Positions 11,026 through 30,999 are shown, numbered from the stretch's first letter. The stretch is 64,000 bases of DNA from Xiphophorus maculatus (GCF_002775205.1 NC_036447.1:31433245-31497244); one strand, 5' to 3'. A program made the numbers and translations. Notes: a model not told the origin generated them from the sequence alone.

Positions 11026-13100
11026 TGCCAACCTGTCTGTTCGCTTATGTTTATTGGGTATTTTACCAGATAGAGAAAAATGTTTTAAGTTTATTTTATA
11101 ATGTATTTCTTTCTTTTGTCTTTAGTTGTTAAAGATTTGGAAAGGAAAAAAAACAACAACATTTGTTTAACAGCTCACGTGGTATCTCACACTGAGTGAC
11201 GCACTCACATCAAACACACGTGTTGTAACATTTGACTCTTTGGCTGATAAGCTGATGCTTAGCACACCTGATAGGGGAACAAGGGAGTGTCTGACAAGAG
11301 GCAAGCCAGCATCTAATTCCTCACAAAGCTGATTACAGGGAGTGAGCTAACATTAGCAGCAAAGAAGGAAATATGTGCATAATCCACTTTCCCTGCTTTT
11401 CTTTTTAATATGAAAACTGCATAATGCTCTTTAAAATAATAGTTTGGAAATCCATGTGATGAGCTATTTGCAAATTTTAGTGAAACACGTGGTACAAACA
11501 AACTGTATTGGTTTCTTAGAACTTGCTTCAGGCTTTGAGATCCCATGAAAACTTGAATTCACACAGAACAGATTTAAAAATGGTATTATTTGCATATATA
11601 CTCACAAAAACCTTTTGAGAAAGTTTGAATGTTCTTTAAATGTCTTTAAAATCAGAATATGACTGTGATTGAATAACTTCCGCTGTCTTGAAAAAACATT
11701 TCATGTTTTAAAATACTAGAAACATTAAAATACTAGAAACATTCCTAAAAAAAATTGACAAACATTCACTATGCCCAAAAGCATAATGAATATTTTTTTG
11801 TCTGGCTTGTTTGGAAATGTTTGGATGATTGAAATCTATTTTCAGCTGGAACTTATCTGGAAAATGATTTAAAAATATTTTTTTTTTTTTTTTTTTTTTG
11901 GCATACATAGAACATCTTTTCATACCTGATTGAAGTTCTTGGGTAATTTTTATGTGGAAGACATTGTATGAATTTATTTAATCTCTTTTTCGTCACTGGC
12001 TCAATTAACTTTGTGACCTTCGTTTTTAATAATCTATTCTAAACAATGAAATACTGAAACCCGTTATTTTTTAAAGGATTGCCTAAGCTTTATTTTGAAA
12101 GAATGACTATCCACTTTTCATAATTGGTGCAGCTCTATTTGTGAATACATCTACAGTCTATTCAATGAAATATGGACATGTTTATTTTAATGTTTATTCT
12201 GAAACTTTCATTTGAAAAGAAAACATCACTGCATTTTTGTGACTTCCTAGATTTATTAATCATGTGGAATCTTCTTTCCAAGATTCTACTCCATGAAATA
12301 TTGAGGTCTGTATTTTGAAATTCCTAATTGCAAATTCTGGAGTAAGGAGAAAAGAGAGCAACATAACAGTTGCAATTTATTTAAACTTTAAATAATTACA
12401 ATAATTATCTTTTTCTCTTTGCCTTGTCTGAAATCTCTGCTTGAAACCTGTCATTATATTTATACTGTTATTAAATGCAAAAATGTTTATGCTGTTTGTA
12501 TTGATTTACACATAATATCTTCACTTGACTTTTTTGTCCAAGCTGTACAAAAACTAGACATTTTCTTTTGCCTTTACTCCTCCACTACTTTTGAGAGCAT
12601 TTTTTTAAGGTTTCATTGGCTCTAGTTGTCTTTATTTGATAGTGAATTGACAGGAAAGTGGGTAATGAGAGAAGGAGGAAGACATAAGGCAAAGGTCACC
12701 AGGTCAGGAATCAAACCTGCGACAGCCACATCTAGGACTAAGGACACCACAGCACCCCTTTGAGAGCATTGTTGACCCTAACACTTATCTTTGAATCAGT
12801 CTTTTTTTATTATTATTTATTTACATTGTCAGAAAAAATGCAGAGGGGCAATGGAGAATGAATTTTACACAATACAATGGTGCGGTGAAAAAAAAACTTT
12901 TTCCATTGTGTATATTTAAGTCACTGACATCACAAGAGGTGCATGAATCAACTTGATCAGCTGGCATTGGTAAACGTCATGGGGAGAAAACAAGTAAAGG
13001 CATTTGAAGCTGAATTTGATTGAGAGTATCTCAATTAAAAGCAAAGAAAAAAGATATTCAAACTAACAGCTGCTTTGTATGATGACACCAAAGACATATC
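11026..13100. other. Intergenic region / abcg2 3' flank between convergent genes
   Basis: AT-rich sequence with no conserved coding signal between the abcg2-like stop codon and the 3' end of convergent prr18. Part must be abcg2 3' UTR, but no single poly(A) signal stands out. 12640-12760 is a reverse tRNA-related repeat fragment (caggaaagtgggtaatgaga; aggaatcaaacctgcgacag). A run of about 20 T at 11878-11899 is the only simple repeat. Confidence 0.45.
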
Positions 13101-13116
13101 ATTGTGAAGGATAGAT

Positions 13117-13122
13117 TTTATT
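13117..13122 (-). terminator. Candidate poly(A) signal of prr18
   Basis: AATAAA on the minus strand about 820 bases after the prr18 stop codon. The 13123-13940 interval would then be its 3' UTR. Other weaker signals exist nearby, so the site is only a candidate. Confidence 0.4.
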
Positions 13123-13940
13123 TTGTTTACAAAGCACTTTACAACAAAATAACTAAATAAATAGAAAAATGACCTGATTAATTACAAACTACACTGTACA
13201 TACATTTTGTCTGATTATTTTCTCAGAGAACTGTGGCTTGTAGTGGTAACTGGCTCATATAAACACAGAAGGTATCAAGTATTTACAGCAAATTATTTGG
13301 TTTCCATGGAAAAGGCCTTTCTAGTCATAATGCCATATTTCTGCTAAGGTCAAAAACCTGCAATATATGCAATAACATACCTCAATAACCCACAACTTTT
13401 ATTCCAAGAACCTGCTACAATTTTAAAGTCATAACTTAATTTCAGCCCAGTTTCCAGGCAACCAATAGGACAGAAGTAAGCAACCATTGCCTTCTCTTAG
13501 GGTCCTTAGAGCTTTATCAAAATAAATCCAGAAATGATCAATGTTTTAATTAGAGATATATTACAGGAAGAGACAACAATGGTTCAAGTAAATTAATTCC
13601 TTCTTGTTACTGTCAAACATAGTTTTTAAAATTATTTATGTAATTATGTGTAAGTATGTTTAGATGCCATGTATTTTTACAATTTGATACTATAATGTCT
13701 ACTGAGGCTGTACAAATGTTTTTACTGTTCTATTGTTTGAAAGCAAAAATATCTCTTGGATTGTACAGGTTGCTGACCTCTGCCACAGGATGTTAATTTC
13801 AAACAGACATAAAATTTTGCATCCGGTAAATTAAATATGTTACATATGTGCAAAAAGTAAAGAAAAAAAAAAACATTTAACAGACATTTATCAACACAGA
13901 GATGATTTGTAGATTTGAAGACCTCTATTTAAATTCCCCT

Positions 13941-14717
13941 TTAGAAACTTTTCAAACTGCTCACAGTCCTGTTTAAGGTCTTTGCCACAGTTACGGGTGT
14001 GTTCTCCAACCCACGCAGCCATTCGGTGCACTTCAGTACCACCCGCTCATCAACGCCCAAGTCCTCCACGACCTCATACTCCACATCGTCATACTTGTGT
14101 TTCTCATTAAGGAGGGAGATTTTTACAATTGAGCTTATATCTCCCAGTGGAGCATCAGGATTGTTCTTACCGGCTGCTCTGCTGTTCCTCTGAGGTACTG
14201 ACTGCTGCCTCCGTCTTCTAGAATCAGTGGTGCTTCCAGAAGCACCAAAACCACCTGCAGCATTTCTGGCAGCAGAACGATGGTATCTCTCGCTGTTTCT
14301 CCGCTGCAGCAGCAGAACAGCTTCAGGTGTGAGTGTTAGAGTAAAATGCGCCTCCTCGTTATTCCTAGATCTGGTCTTTACCACCGATTCAATCTTTTTC
14401 GAGCTTTGGTTCACAAGGTTGAGCTTCTCCATCTTTGAAAGAGACTTCCCTGAGCTTGATGTAAGAGGGCTATCAGTTTGAGACGACTGCAACAATCGAT
14501 CTCTTTTGTTTGTCTGCAGCTCCCCTGAAGAAATTCTTCTGGCTGTGGTCTTTGGCTGACTCTTTCTGCCCAGTTGTTTCAAATTTAAAGCTAGTCTCTC
14601 CTTGACTGAACTCCCTTTGCCTTCTCTTGCAACTTTTGTCGTGGCTCTACTGCTTCTAGACGATGCATCTCCAGTCATCTCAGAGCGTGTGATTGAAACT
14701 TGTGGAATGAACGGCAT
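13941..14717 (-). CDS. prr18: Proline-rich protein 18 homologue (single exon)
   Basis: Intronless frame of 258 residues, read from the ATG at 14715-14717 (MPFIPQVS). This start matches the MPF beginning of mammalian PRR18 and has A at -3. The identity rests on two conserved blocks: [15 protein letters not shown] in the middle, and near the C-terminus [17 protein letters not shown] followed by [11 protein letters not shown], both nearly the same as in human PRR18. The middle is Ser/Arg/Lys-rich and low complexity; the fish protein is far less proline-rich than the human one. No known domain; molecular function unknown (family knowledge: enriched in nervous tissue/oligodendrocytes). The frame stays open upstream to an ATG at 14852, a possible 45-residue extension with a poorer start context. 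It is the only gene on the minus strand, convergent with the abcg2-like gene. Confidence 0.9.
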   Translation of the reverse strand: MPFIPQVSITRSEMTGDASSRSSRATTKVAREGKGSSVKERLALNLKQLGRKSQPKTTARRISSGELQTNKRDRLLQSSQTDSPLTSSSGKSLSKMEKLNLVNQSSKKIESVVKTRSRNNEEAHFTLTLTPEAVLLLQRRNSERYHRSAARNAAGGFGASGSTTDSRRRRQQSVPQRNSRAAGKNNPDAPLGDISSIVKISLLNEKHKYDDVEYEVVEDLGVDERVVLKCTEWLRGLENTPVTVAKTLNRTVSSLKSF

Positions 14718-14934
14718 TTTGGCAACACACAAAAGCAAGTAGGACAGAAGCTCAGATTTGCTGTAAAACTGCTGGTGGAAAAAGAAAGAGGGCACCAAGG
14801 AGGAAACCAGCTCACTGAAGAAAGCAGGAAACCTTGAAACATCCTCAGCCATGCAGGGCTCAGTTGGCAGCTAGTGCATCCGTGTTGGGATCAGCCAGTG
14901 CTCATCTACCTGAGAATAAAAACATCCTGGCATT

Positions 14935-14943
14935 TTATATCTG
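14935..14943 (-). promoter_or_regulatory. TATA-like box upstream of prr18
   Basis: Minus strand reads ATATAAAATG here, about 85 bases upstream of the ATG at 14852 and 220 upstream of the preferred ATG. If used, transcription would begin near 14905 and both ATGs would lie in the mRNA. Confidence 0.4.
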
Positions 14944-15179
14944 AGCGGCACAGAGGGCGTGGCGCTGCATGCCTCATGGGATGAGCGTGGCCTCAGAGGA
15001 GGTAAAGGAGAAAAACGTCTTATTACTGTCAGGCTCAGGGATCTAAAATAAACCTGGAGTTGTAATCCTCCAGTCTGATCGGGGAGAGCACATTTACAAC
15101 ACACAGTGCACATGTAGGCATTAACCCAGGATGACTCAAAGGGTTTTTTTTCTCAACAGAATTTCAGAGGACATATTTA

Positions 15180-16200
15180 TAGAGGCAGGTCAAGTCAAGT
15201 TTATTTATATAGCACATTTCAGCAACAAAGTAGTCAAAGAGCTTCACATCATAAAAACATTTCAACCTGAAAAGATTCACACAGAGACAGTAGGCATTAG
15301 AAAGATTATTTGACAAATAATCTTTGGCACTCAGATCCCCGGCAGAAAAAGTGGTGCTGGTAACTGCTTTCAGAGAGGAGGAGGATTAGAGATGTCTATC
15401 CGGACACTGGTGATGGAGAGGATGTCAAAGGTACTGAAGAATTCGAGAGTTGAAGGTGGAGAAGGGATGGAGGTGGGTTGAAGCTCGACCAAGGAGCAGG
15501 TGTAGAGAGGACGCCAGACTTTATGAAGGAAGCGAAGCCTGATGATTGGAGGAGATATGACCGATGCCATTGGACTTCTCATCACGTAAAGGCGGAGCAT
15601 GATGAGGTGACTGTCTGGGCAGGTGAGATGAAGAGTCTTCCAGTTTGAATTTATGCCTAGGCTTCAAAATACAGTCCCCAAGTATGAAAAAAACAAATGT
15701 GACATTTTGTCAAATACCATCAAAATCATCAGTACACATCAAATATATTGATCAATGTTCCATTTACTACAAATCAAAGGTAACTGTAAACAGGTGGCTT
15801 TTTAGTCTTTAGTTAAGGGCACTCAGTGTTTCGGGTGTTTTGCAGTTTTCTTTAAATTTGTTCCAGATGTGTGGTGCATAGAAGTTGAATGCTGCTTATC
15901 CATGTTAGGTTCTGGGGATCAGGCCAGGGTCGGTTTGTTTTCCCCTTAGAGGACCAGAACCGGCTGCACTAATGGATGTATGTTCGCTGGTATCTTATGT
16001 GCTCAGCAGCAGTGGCTTGTTCGGATTCTCTCCTACCTCTGTGCCACAATCATCTGAGCCTGAATGCAGCTCAAAGTGAATTGATGTGAAGTCATGTAGC
16101 CGATTTAAAAACAGACCTATTGACGAAATCTGTACCATGGAAACAGATTTAAATCGTAAATCAGCGGTGCCCAGAGACGGTCCTCGAGGGACTACTTCTA
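15180..16200. repeat. Cluster of dispersed teleost repeats
   Basis: 15182-15270 has the widespread block caagtttatttatatagcac followed by atttcagcaacaaag. 15790-15990 has another widespread block (ttgttccagatgtgtggtgc; ggaccagaaccggctgcact). Both occur in many teleost introns; I cannot assign a class from sequence alone. 15370-15640 between them shows no recognisable homology. Confidence 0.5.
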
Positions 16201-17700
16201 TTTAATCTTTAGCACAGATTTACTTTTTTCATTTTACCTGATACACAGTAAGGTGGAGAAGTAGGAAGAGACTTGTTCACTTTTGAGAAAGACTCCATTA
16301 TGGACACTTGGTCAAGCACTACAAAGAATAAAAGGCTGCAATGTGTTTCAATGTTTTTGCCTAGTAGAAGGGTCAGACCTAAAGTCCCACCAGGTGGAAC
16401 TAATTGAAATTTCTTCAGATTGGTTTAAAGCAGGGGTGTGTACCGTTTAACTGCCAGTAAGGAAACAGTGTGTGAGGTAAGGTGCTGTTTGTTGAACATT
16501 TGAACCGGTGCATCAGCTGTGGATCTGAATGAGAGAGGTTGCAACTCCTCAGACCATGTCACTGAACTGTTGTCTTAACGATAAATAAAGTTGATCAATC
16601 TGCAGAAAATTATGAATTCCAGGCTTTTTATTTGCCTAGATGTGGCGGCAGAAAACTTTAAAATTCATGACTGATCCTTTTTCATTGTTACAACTAATGT
16701 CTCTGACAAGACATTTCTGAGGTTGTCCGGACGTTACATATTTTGCCCTCATGTTAGGATGAAACCTCCTCCAACCCTGCTTTATTATCACTTATACCCA
16801 AGAGATCCATCAGCTGACTATTAAGGAACAGTCAGCTTCTGTGGAAACCTGACCACTGACACACAACTGTAGCTTTTGTTAATGTGCACAAAATTCCTAT
16901 TTGTACACAAACTTGGTCTATCTGCTCAGCAGATAGGAGGTGCCATTTGGAGGTCAAGGAAATATGCAATGAAAAGTATTTGAATATCGTTTTTTACCAA
17001 ATATGTTTTACTCAAAGTTGAGTATTTTTGGATGGCCACTTTTTACTTTTACTAGAGCAAAAATATGTTGAAGTAGCACAACTCTTACTTGAGTAGAATT
17101 TTTGGGCCTTCGACCTACCTCTGCCTTTACTAATAATGGAACATAAAATAACTTTAGTCTGGACTGCAGCTTTTATTACTTCTCTATATTTTGCCATTGT
17201 AATGTAATGGTTTGTCCATGTTTTTTTTCACATTTGATTATTATTTTTTATGTGTTATGAGGGCGTAGTTGGTAGAACTGTTGCCTGTTATGATATTCCA
17301 TAAGGCTGGTTGATAATGATAAAGGAATTCTTTGTGATATCAATACCTCATGCACGGATGCTGCTTTGACTGTAAATTTGCGACATATTGTGCGGCCTAA
17401 CTTTTGACTTTCTGCTTTAAAACCACATTCCTGTGGTTCCATCTATATATCTACCTATCTTGGGAAACTATACAAGGAAAATCGCCCTCAGGTGTAGGGT
17501 AACCTCAAATGTCGCTTTGCATGTTTCCGTTCGAGCCACAAGAGGAGCTCTTTCGTGTTAGCTGTACTCAGTGTTGTAAAGACGTTTGTCGTAAACGGGT
17601 TTGTTCACTTTGAATGTAACCATTAGCGTGACGATGCTAAGCTAGCTGTCAGCCAGGTATCCAGGGGTTTTGCTGCTGAGTTAGCCACCGGATGCTCCCA
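16201..17700. other. Intergenic sequence upstream of arpc1a
   Basis: No gene, tRNA or long repeat that I can identify. Sequence becomes CpG-containing from about 17500 towards the arpc1a promoter. Confidence 0.4.
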
Positions 17701-17873
17701 GTCGTACCTTCTTGACATTCCCTCAACATTCCTGGACGAATTCGTGTCGACTGCCCAGAGTCCGCGAATTCAAGTCCACTCCTGATTTAACCTAGTTCCT
17801 TTACCCCTTAGCTTATGTGACTTAGCTCACTGGCTATCGAGACTGCACACTCAGGCAGAACCGGACCGACGAG
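17700..17873 (+). promoter_or_regulatory. arpc1a: arpc1a promoter region and first noncoding exon
   Basis: A CpG-containing stretch ends in a strong donor (cgacgag|gtaagt, exon end 17873). This is the expected 5' UTR exon, since the ATG exon at 18507-18600 starts after an acceptor (gtgcag). Start site not visible. Contains the 19-base motif (17749-17767) also found in the arpc1b first exon region. Intron 1 carries a (TA)n tract at 18181-18237. Confidence 0.55.
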
Positions 17874-18177
17874 GTAAGTTAGCCTCCGCGCTTGCGAGAT
17901 GTAATGTTGTAGCGAGGCGGCTCTCTTTAAGCAAACACCGGTGCTTGAAAACCCATAGAAGGTAGGCCTAACAGTAAACGTGTACAAGAGAGCAAACTGA
18001 AACAAGCCTCGACTGCCCAGCGAGGTTTTATAGAACAAGGGAATTTTGAGCTAAGCTTATAGTAAACTGCCTGTAACGTTAATGGCATTTCGCTGGACAG
18101 AACCAGCGAACCCTGCCGTGGCTAGCTAACCGGGTTCAGGTGTTTAGATGTATTTGGTCCAATACTTACCCTTTAAC

Positions 18178-18180
<3 letters not shown>

Positions 18181-18237
<57 letters not shown>
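18181..18237. repeat. (TA)n microsatellite
   Basis: Uninterrupted TA dinucleotide run of about 57 bases in arpc1a intron 1. Confidence 0.95.
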
Positions 18238-18240
<3 letters not shown>

Positions 18241-18536
18241 GGAAATTTTGAATGCTAACGTTACTCTGCGTTTTTTAACAGGCCATTAATAAGTTCAGTC
18301 CTTCCAATGCTCCAAGTTATGTTTAGCCAATGAATTCAAGCTACGTGCTAGTAAATATAATCAAAGTAAGCCACAGGTAATAATTTTCTAACAGCTTTTT
18401 AGCTTTATATGAGGAGTGTTACCAAAAGGCGATGTTCAGGACAACTGTTCGCTTGGAAATTGTTGTCGCTGGATGCTAACTAAGTTGTTGCTTTGTGACT
18501 GTGCAGAGTTGCACTTAAGGACCACACCCAGACAAG

Positions 18537-26172
<7,636 letters not shown>

Positions 26173-26883
26173 AGAAATGTTTTGAATGAATGAAGTCGCT
26201 GCAGCTTCACCCCTATTGTCCCCTCTCCCCCAGTCATCAACCCTCTTCCCTGTCCCTTTCCCCCTCCCCCACCCGTGTGGCGCAGCCAGCAAAGTACATA
26301 ACTGACCACCCTATTGAGTGTTTGCTGAAGCACTGATCAGACCATTAAACACTCTTGTTGGGCGTGTCCTTCACATACTCACAAACACACACGCACTACA
26401 CACACTGAGCTGTGGTGTGAGATCACTGATATTTTTTTCTTTTTCTTTGCTTTTAAATAAAGGTTAACCAGGTGTAAAAGTGGGAAGGTCCTCTGACACG
26501 TACTAAACGTGATGTGAAATGTGTGTTTTTATGTTCTCTAACCTCCAGTACCAAAAGATGAACGCTAAAAGGTATGTTTTATCCAAAACACTCAGACTGT
26601 ATTTTATCTCACTCCAATCTGAACATGATCTCCTGTACAGGTGTTTGTCCTCACTGAGCAGAAGGTGAAACAATTTAGACTTCAGACCAGGGGTTATTAA
26701 AATGCTGAGCAAATGTTGATGGTTGTCTGATCAAAACCTGTACAAGATCTGATGTTGGAGGATTGAGGGGAGCAGCTGTTGAAGCTGCAGTGTCAGGCCT
26801 GGCCAGCACTACGCTCTGAACTACCACACTAAAACCGTCAATGGAGGATTTCTATGTAACTCATGAGGTTGACATGAAATAAA
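26173..26883 (+). other. arpc1a: arpc1a 3' UTR with candidate poly(A) signals
   Basis: After the stop codon, AATAAA occurs at 26456-26461 and again at 26878-26883; either could end the transcript. The segment 26224-26324 is the one duplicated in intron 7. No other conserved element recognised. Confidence 0.55.
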
Positions 26884-27276
26884 GATGAAGTACATTTACA
26901 CTACACAACTAAGTGACTGCACTCGTTATTTGTGTACATTTTCTGACAGCAGGTACTTTTTGTGTATTCTCACTTTACTTGAAAGTATGTAGAATATTTG
27001 GGCACAATAAACTCTCAAAACACTCGCGTCAGTTAAAACAAGTGATGCTTCTTGGCAGAGAACAGGGAATGAGCGCCCCCTGTGCTGGGCACAGTGTAAC
27101 GACTTGAAACCAGATGTTCTAAAACAATTTTTTAAAACTTTTTATATGTTTTATTTCATAACATATCTGGAAAGAAAATATGTTCATTTTTGCATCAAAG
27201 GTACAGTCATAATTATTTTGAGTATTTTTGAAGTAACTGAGTTCACCTAGTAAAACATTTTTTGATCTGATTTCTA

Positions 27277-27879
27277 CGGAGCCCTCTAGGGGACATGGCG
27301 ATTTATTTTTCTTTTGCGTTACCTCGCAATACTTTTGCGTTCTCTTCATAATGTACTAATCAATTCATCCGGCGTAGTTGAATACTGTAAGCCTTTCGTG
27401 CGGTGGCCATTGTACTTTCTGCTATTAAGGTTTTCGTAAGGTTTTTCCGTGTACCTTAATATCTCGTGAAATATCTGACATTTTATAGCTTTTTCTTTAG
27501 GATAGAAATGCACTACATATGTTATAAACAGAAACTTTCTGTAAGAAGGGAAAAAGAAAAAAATACATCCAAACTATTTGGACTATTTCTGAGTTATTAT
27601 CGCGGGGTAATAAGTTATCTGACAGTTTTGATTGTGGGATGTTTTCATGTGCAGTTCCGTCGCAATCTTACACAAATAGACATGCAGTGAATAAATCGAT
27701 TCTCAATCAGTTTTTTGCACCAGAGACTCTTTAAATGTGTATAGATTTCAAATTTTAAATTGACTTTTGTGACTGTGTAGTAGACCAGCACATGTTGCAG
27801 TAAGCATATTGCAAAGTAACAAAAGTATTGCGAGGTAACGCAAAAGAAAATATTCCCCCATGTCCACTAGAGGGCTCCG
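27277..27879. mobile_element. Tc1/mariner-type MITE with TA target duplication
   Basis: About 62-base terminal inverted repeats (CGGAGCCCTCTAGGGGACAT at 27277 onward and the complement ending at 27879), flanked by TA on each side (27275-27276, 27880-27881). Both arms contain the tgcgttacctcgcaatactt block. 603 bp, no coding capacity. TA duplication points to the Tc1/mariner superfamily. Confidence 0.7.
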
Positions 27880-28124
27880 TATACTTATTACACTGTTTTG
27901 TGTTGTTTTTTAATTGCCGAGAAAATCGGTCTTTTTTCAACTTTTGTCACTTAAGCCTGACAAATAAAAGTAAGACAAATAAAAGTAAGTCACTTTTTGA
28001 AAAGTTAAGAGTGTGGGCTTTCTGGGAAATCCTGTTCTAATGTAAAATATGACAGAATACTGGATTAAGGACATTTCTAGCATACTATGCTATCACACAT
28101 AACAATCTTTGAGAATTTGGAAAC

Positions 28125-28440
28125 AGTTCTTTATTTCCCAAAGTTATGAGGGGGGAACATTTTAGTTGCCTGAAATAATCTGTTCTTCCTCTATGACATG
28201 GGAGCTAATTATTTTTTCACATCTTTAACTGTGTTTATTCCTGTCTGAACAACAAATCCTGTTATTTCCTTTCTGAAATAATCTGTTCCCCTGTTCAACG
28301 CTCTTTGGAGGGGGAACAGATTATTTCAGGTGGTTAATTTGGTTTCCCCCCTCTTAACTTTGGCAAATAATAGCAAATATTTTCAAACTTTCAGGATTTA
28401 TTTTTGATTATGAGAGGAATAAACACAGTTAAAGACTTGC
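28125..28440. repeat. Nested palindromic repeat
   Basis: Core: perfect 19-base arms (CTGAAATAATCTGTTCCCC at 28273-28291 and its complement at 28311-28329) around a 19-base loop. A further copy of CTGAAATAATCTGTTC lies at 28170-28185 with flanks (aaagttatgaggggggaa) that pair with 28330-28374. An outer pair is formed by ctttaactgtgtttattcct (about 28224-28243) and its complement near 28414-28433. Class unknown. Confidence 0.7.
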
Positions 28441-28469
28441 TGGTAAATTCATTTGTTTCTATCAAATGG

Positions 28470-30240
28470 AGGTGAAACAGACAACAACATGCGCTTCGCA
28501 GAGGACCGGGAGAAACGACGCCTCCTTTGGCCGTCAGTACAGGAGGAGCGGGCGGAGAGCAAAACGGCCTGTTTCACCGCTGGACGAGCCTTCATCAACC
28601 ACAGTGAGATCTTCCCTCCCTCCTCCACATGATGCTCCACCTGCTGGTTTTAAGTTCATCCCGATCCTGTTGGGTTTACAGTTTGTTGTTCTGTTATAAT
28701 AAGTTTTCTGTCATTAACAGGAATATGTTGCTAGAATAAAGCCAATAGTAAAATGGCTCATTCATTATCAATATCTTCTGTTTGCGGAGCTTGAGCTCTA
28801 ACTCGTTTTTTGATAGCGTAATTTGCTATCCCACTAATATTGTTCTTTATTGTTCTCTGTTGAGGATTTGTTCTTTTGTTCATGTCTCTCTCGTTTTTTT
28901 CGTTCAATGCCATCAGGTTAATAAACAATCTGAAGTGCAAAGCAGTCTTTTTATTTATTAAAACATTTAAATGTGATTTTTGTTTTATTCAGGAGTCTCA
29001 CAGCACTATAGATGACATGACATTCTGGAAAAGTCAGTGGGGACAGGAAATATGGGCAGCACATGTCTCAGAGAAAACTGCTGGGGTTTTGATTCTAAAA
29101 GATACATTTCCAGGGGAAGTAATGAGTTACTACAGGGACCCCAAGGGGCATCTCATTGTTATGGTTCTTGCTTTCTCACAGACTATTATAATAATAACCA
29201 ACATATATGGCTACAACTCTCATTCAAACAATGAGAGCTTTTTGAGTTATGGGTTGAAAAAGTCTCATCTTGGTTATCAAAATTTCCTGAAGCCCTTCTA
29301 ATTTTCGTTGGTGATTTCTACGTGGTTTATGATAATAATATAGATAGATACCCTCCTAACCACTCTACCTCATCCAATGGCTACCTGAAAGATTTTATGG
29401 ATAAATTTGATGTCTTAGACATTTTTAGGGAAACATTTCCTACACATAAATTATTTACATGGCGTACCAAAGACCTTTCTAAAAAGTCCAGTATTCTGGC
29501 TGGTATCAAAGCAAGTCGATTCTGCTGGTGTTAATATTGATACGCACCCTGCTCCTTTCTCTGACCATAAAATAATCACTTTAAGCCTTTCACTCTCGAA
29601 CTGTTAAAATATGACAGAAAAAATTATGAGATCCTTCAGTAGTAACCTTCCAAAGAAGAGAAGGCAAGAGGAATAAAGTCTTTGCTCTCAGATAGCTTCT
29701 TTATCCAGGATTAGCCATGATAACCTTAATGATGATGACCTATCTCTCCTTAGTGAATGTCAAACTAAACTTGATGAAATATATAAACAGAAGCTCGAGG
29801 CGCGTTTGTCAGGTTTAGAGAGAGATGGTTGGAGGAAGGGGAGCAGTGTTCTTCCTACTTTTGGTTTAGAAAAATCTAAACTTCATAATGCTTTAGACAC
29901 ACTTAAAGTTAATGACAAGATTGTATAAACCCTCGGTTCATTTTGTTCCAATTTTTACAACAATCTCTATTCCTCTAAATACTCAGATGAAAAAGCTTCT
30001 TTACTGATTAAACATTGTAAAGTTTCATCTGAGGCTGATAACAAAATGTGTGATGCTAACCTCACTCTACAGGAAGTAGAAGAGGCTATTTTAAGTCTTA
30101 AAAACAACAAATCGCCTGGTAGTGATGGGCTGTCAAGTGAGCTTTATAAGAAATTTGTAAAAGAACTTAGTCCCTTTATTCTCAGCACTCTTTGAGGAAG
30201 TATTGGTCGTGGAGAATTGTTTCATTTGTTGGTTCTTTAA
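28470..30240 (+). mobile_element. Degraded L1-type LINE (ORF1 end, endonuclease, start of RT)
   Basis: 28489 onward reads like the C-terminal part of an L1-type ORF1 (an LLWPSVQEERAESKTACF-like stretch). 28940-29530 resembles the APE endonuclease of ORF2: FIQESHSTIDDMTFWKSQWG, AGVLILKDTF, NIYGYNS, and in a shifted frame the GDF, FDVLDIFRE and FTWRTKD motifs. Near 30100 the reverse transcriptase begins (NNKSPGSDGL). Frameshifts and stops break it throughout, and the main RT core is missing, so it is an internal fragment lacking its 3' half. L1/Tx1 group is my best guess. It lies between arpc1a and arpc1b. Confidence 0.7.
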
Positions 30241-30999
30241 AATGATTCTGTTGAACTACATTTTAAAAGCATTTCCATAAAGTTTTATTTAATATTATTC
30301 GTCAGTTTCAATTAATTTCATTGTTGATATTTTTTGTCATTGACAAATAATTGTGTCCAAGTGATGAATATTTATATATAAACATATATACATTTTTATA
30401 TATTTGATCATTTTAACTCTAGAATCAATATGAAATGTAGCTGAAACAGGGGGAAAATGTGCCTTAATAGATATGTTATCTCTCACATTTCTATTTGTAT
30501 TTTTATTTTTAAATAATAAAACAACAACATAAACAGCTTCATTCAGGTGGGAAAGAGAAAGTTCTTGGGTATCTGCATAAATTTAAAATGGTGATCAAAG
30601 TGTGCTGTTTCCGTCTATTTGTTGGAATGACCCCATGCTTTCTTCTTTTCTTCTATATTGAAGTCCTCCTCCTTTTCAAATTCTTTCTTTATGTAGAGTG
30701 CCCACACGCCCCTCCCCTTTTCTTCATGCTGTTTTGCCTCTCATTTCATTCTGCACCTCCTCCATTTTGTGTAAAATTAAACTGTTTTCATGCTCCTGCC
30801 TTTACTTTTTACTTTTGGCTTTCACACTAGCTGTTTCAACTTCATTCTTTCAAAGGAAAAGAAGTTTACTCCCATTAAACCTGCTCTCTTCTTCCTATCG
30901 CTGAACCCAGAACCCTAAATTACAAACTTCCTGCATGTCTGAGTTTGACTGCACCCTCCTCCACTTCCCCCTTTGAACTTCTCCACCCCTCTCTTCAGC

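Noticed and set aside
28466-28699. 77-residue plus-strand frame with basic composition
   Set aside because: Out of frame with the L1-type ORF1-like reading of the same bases.
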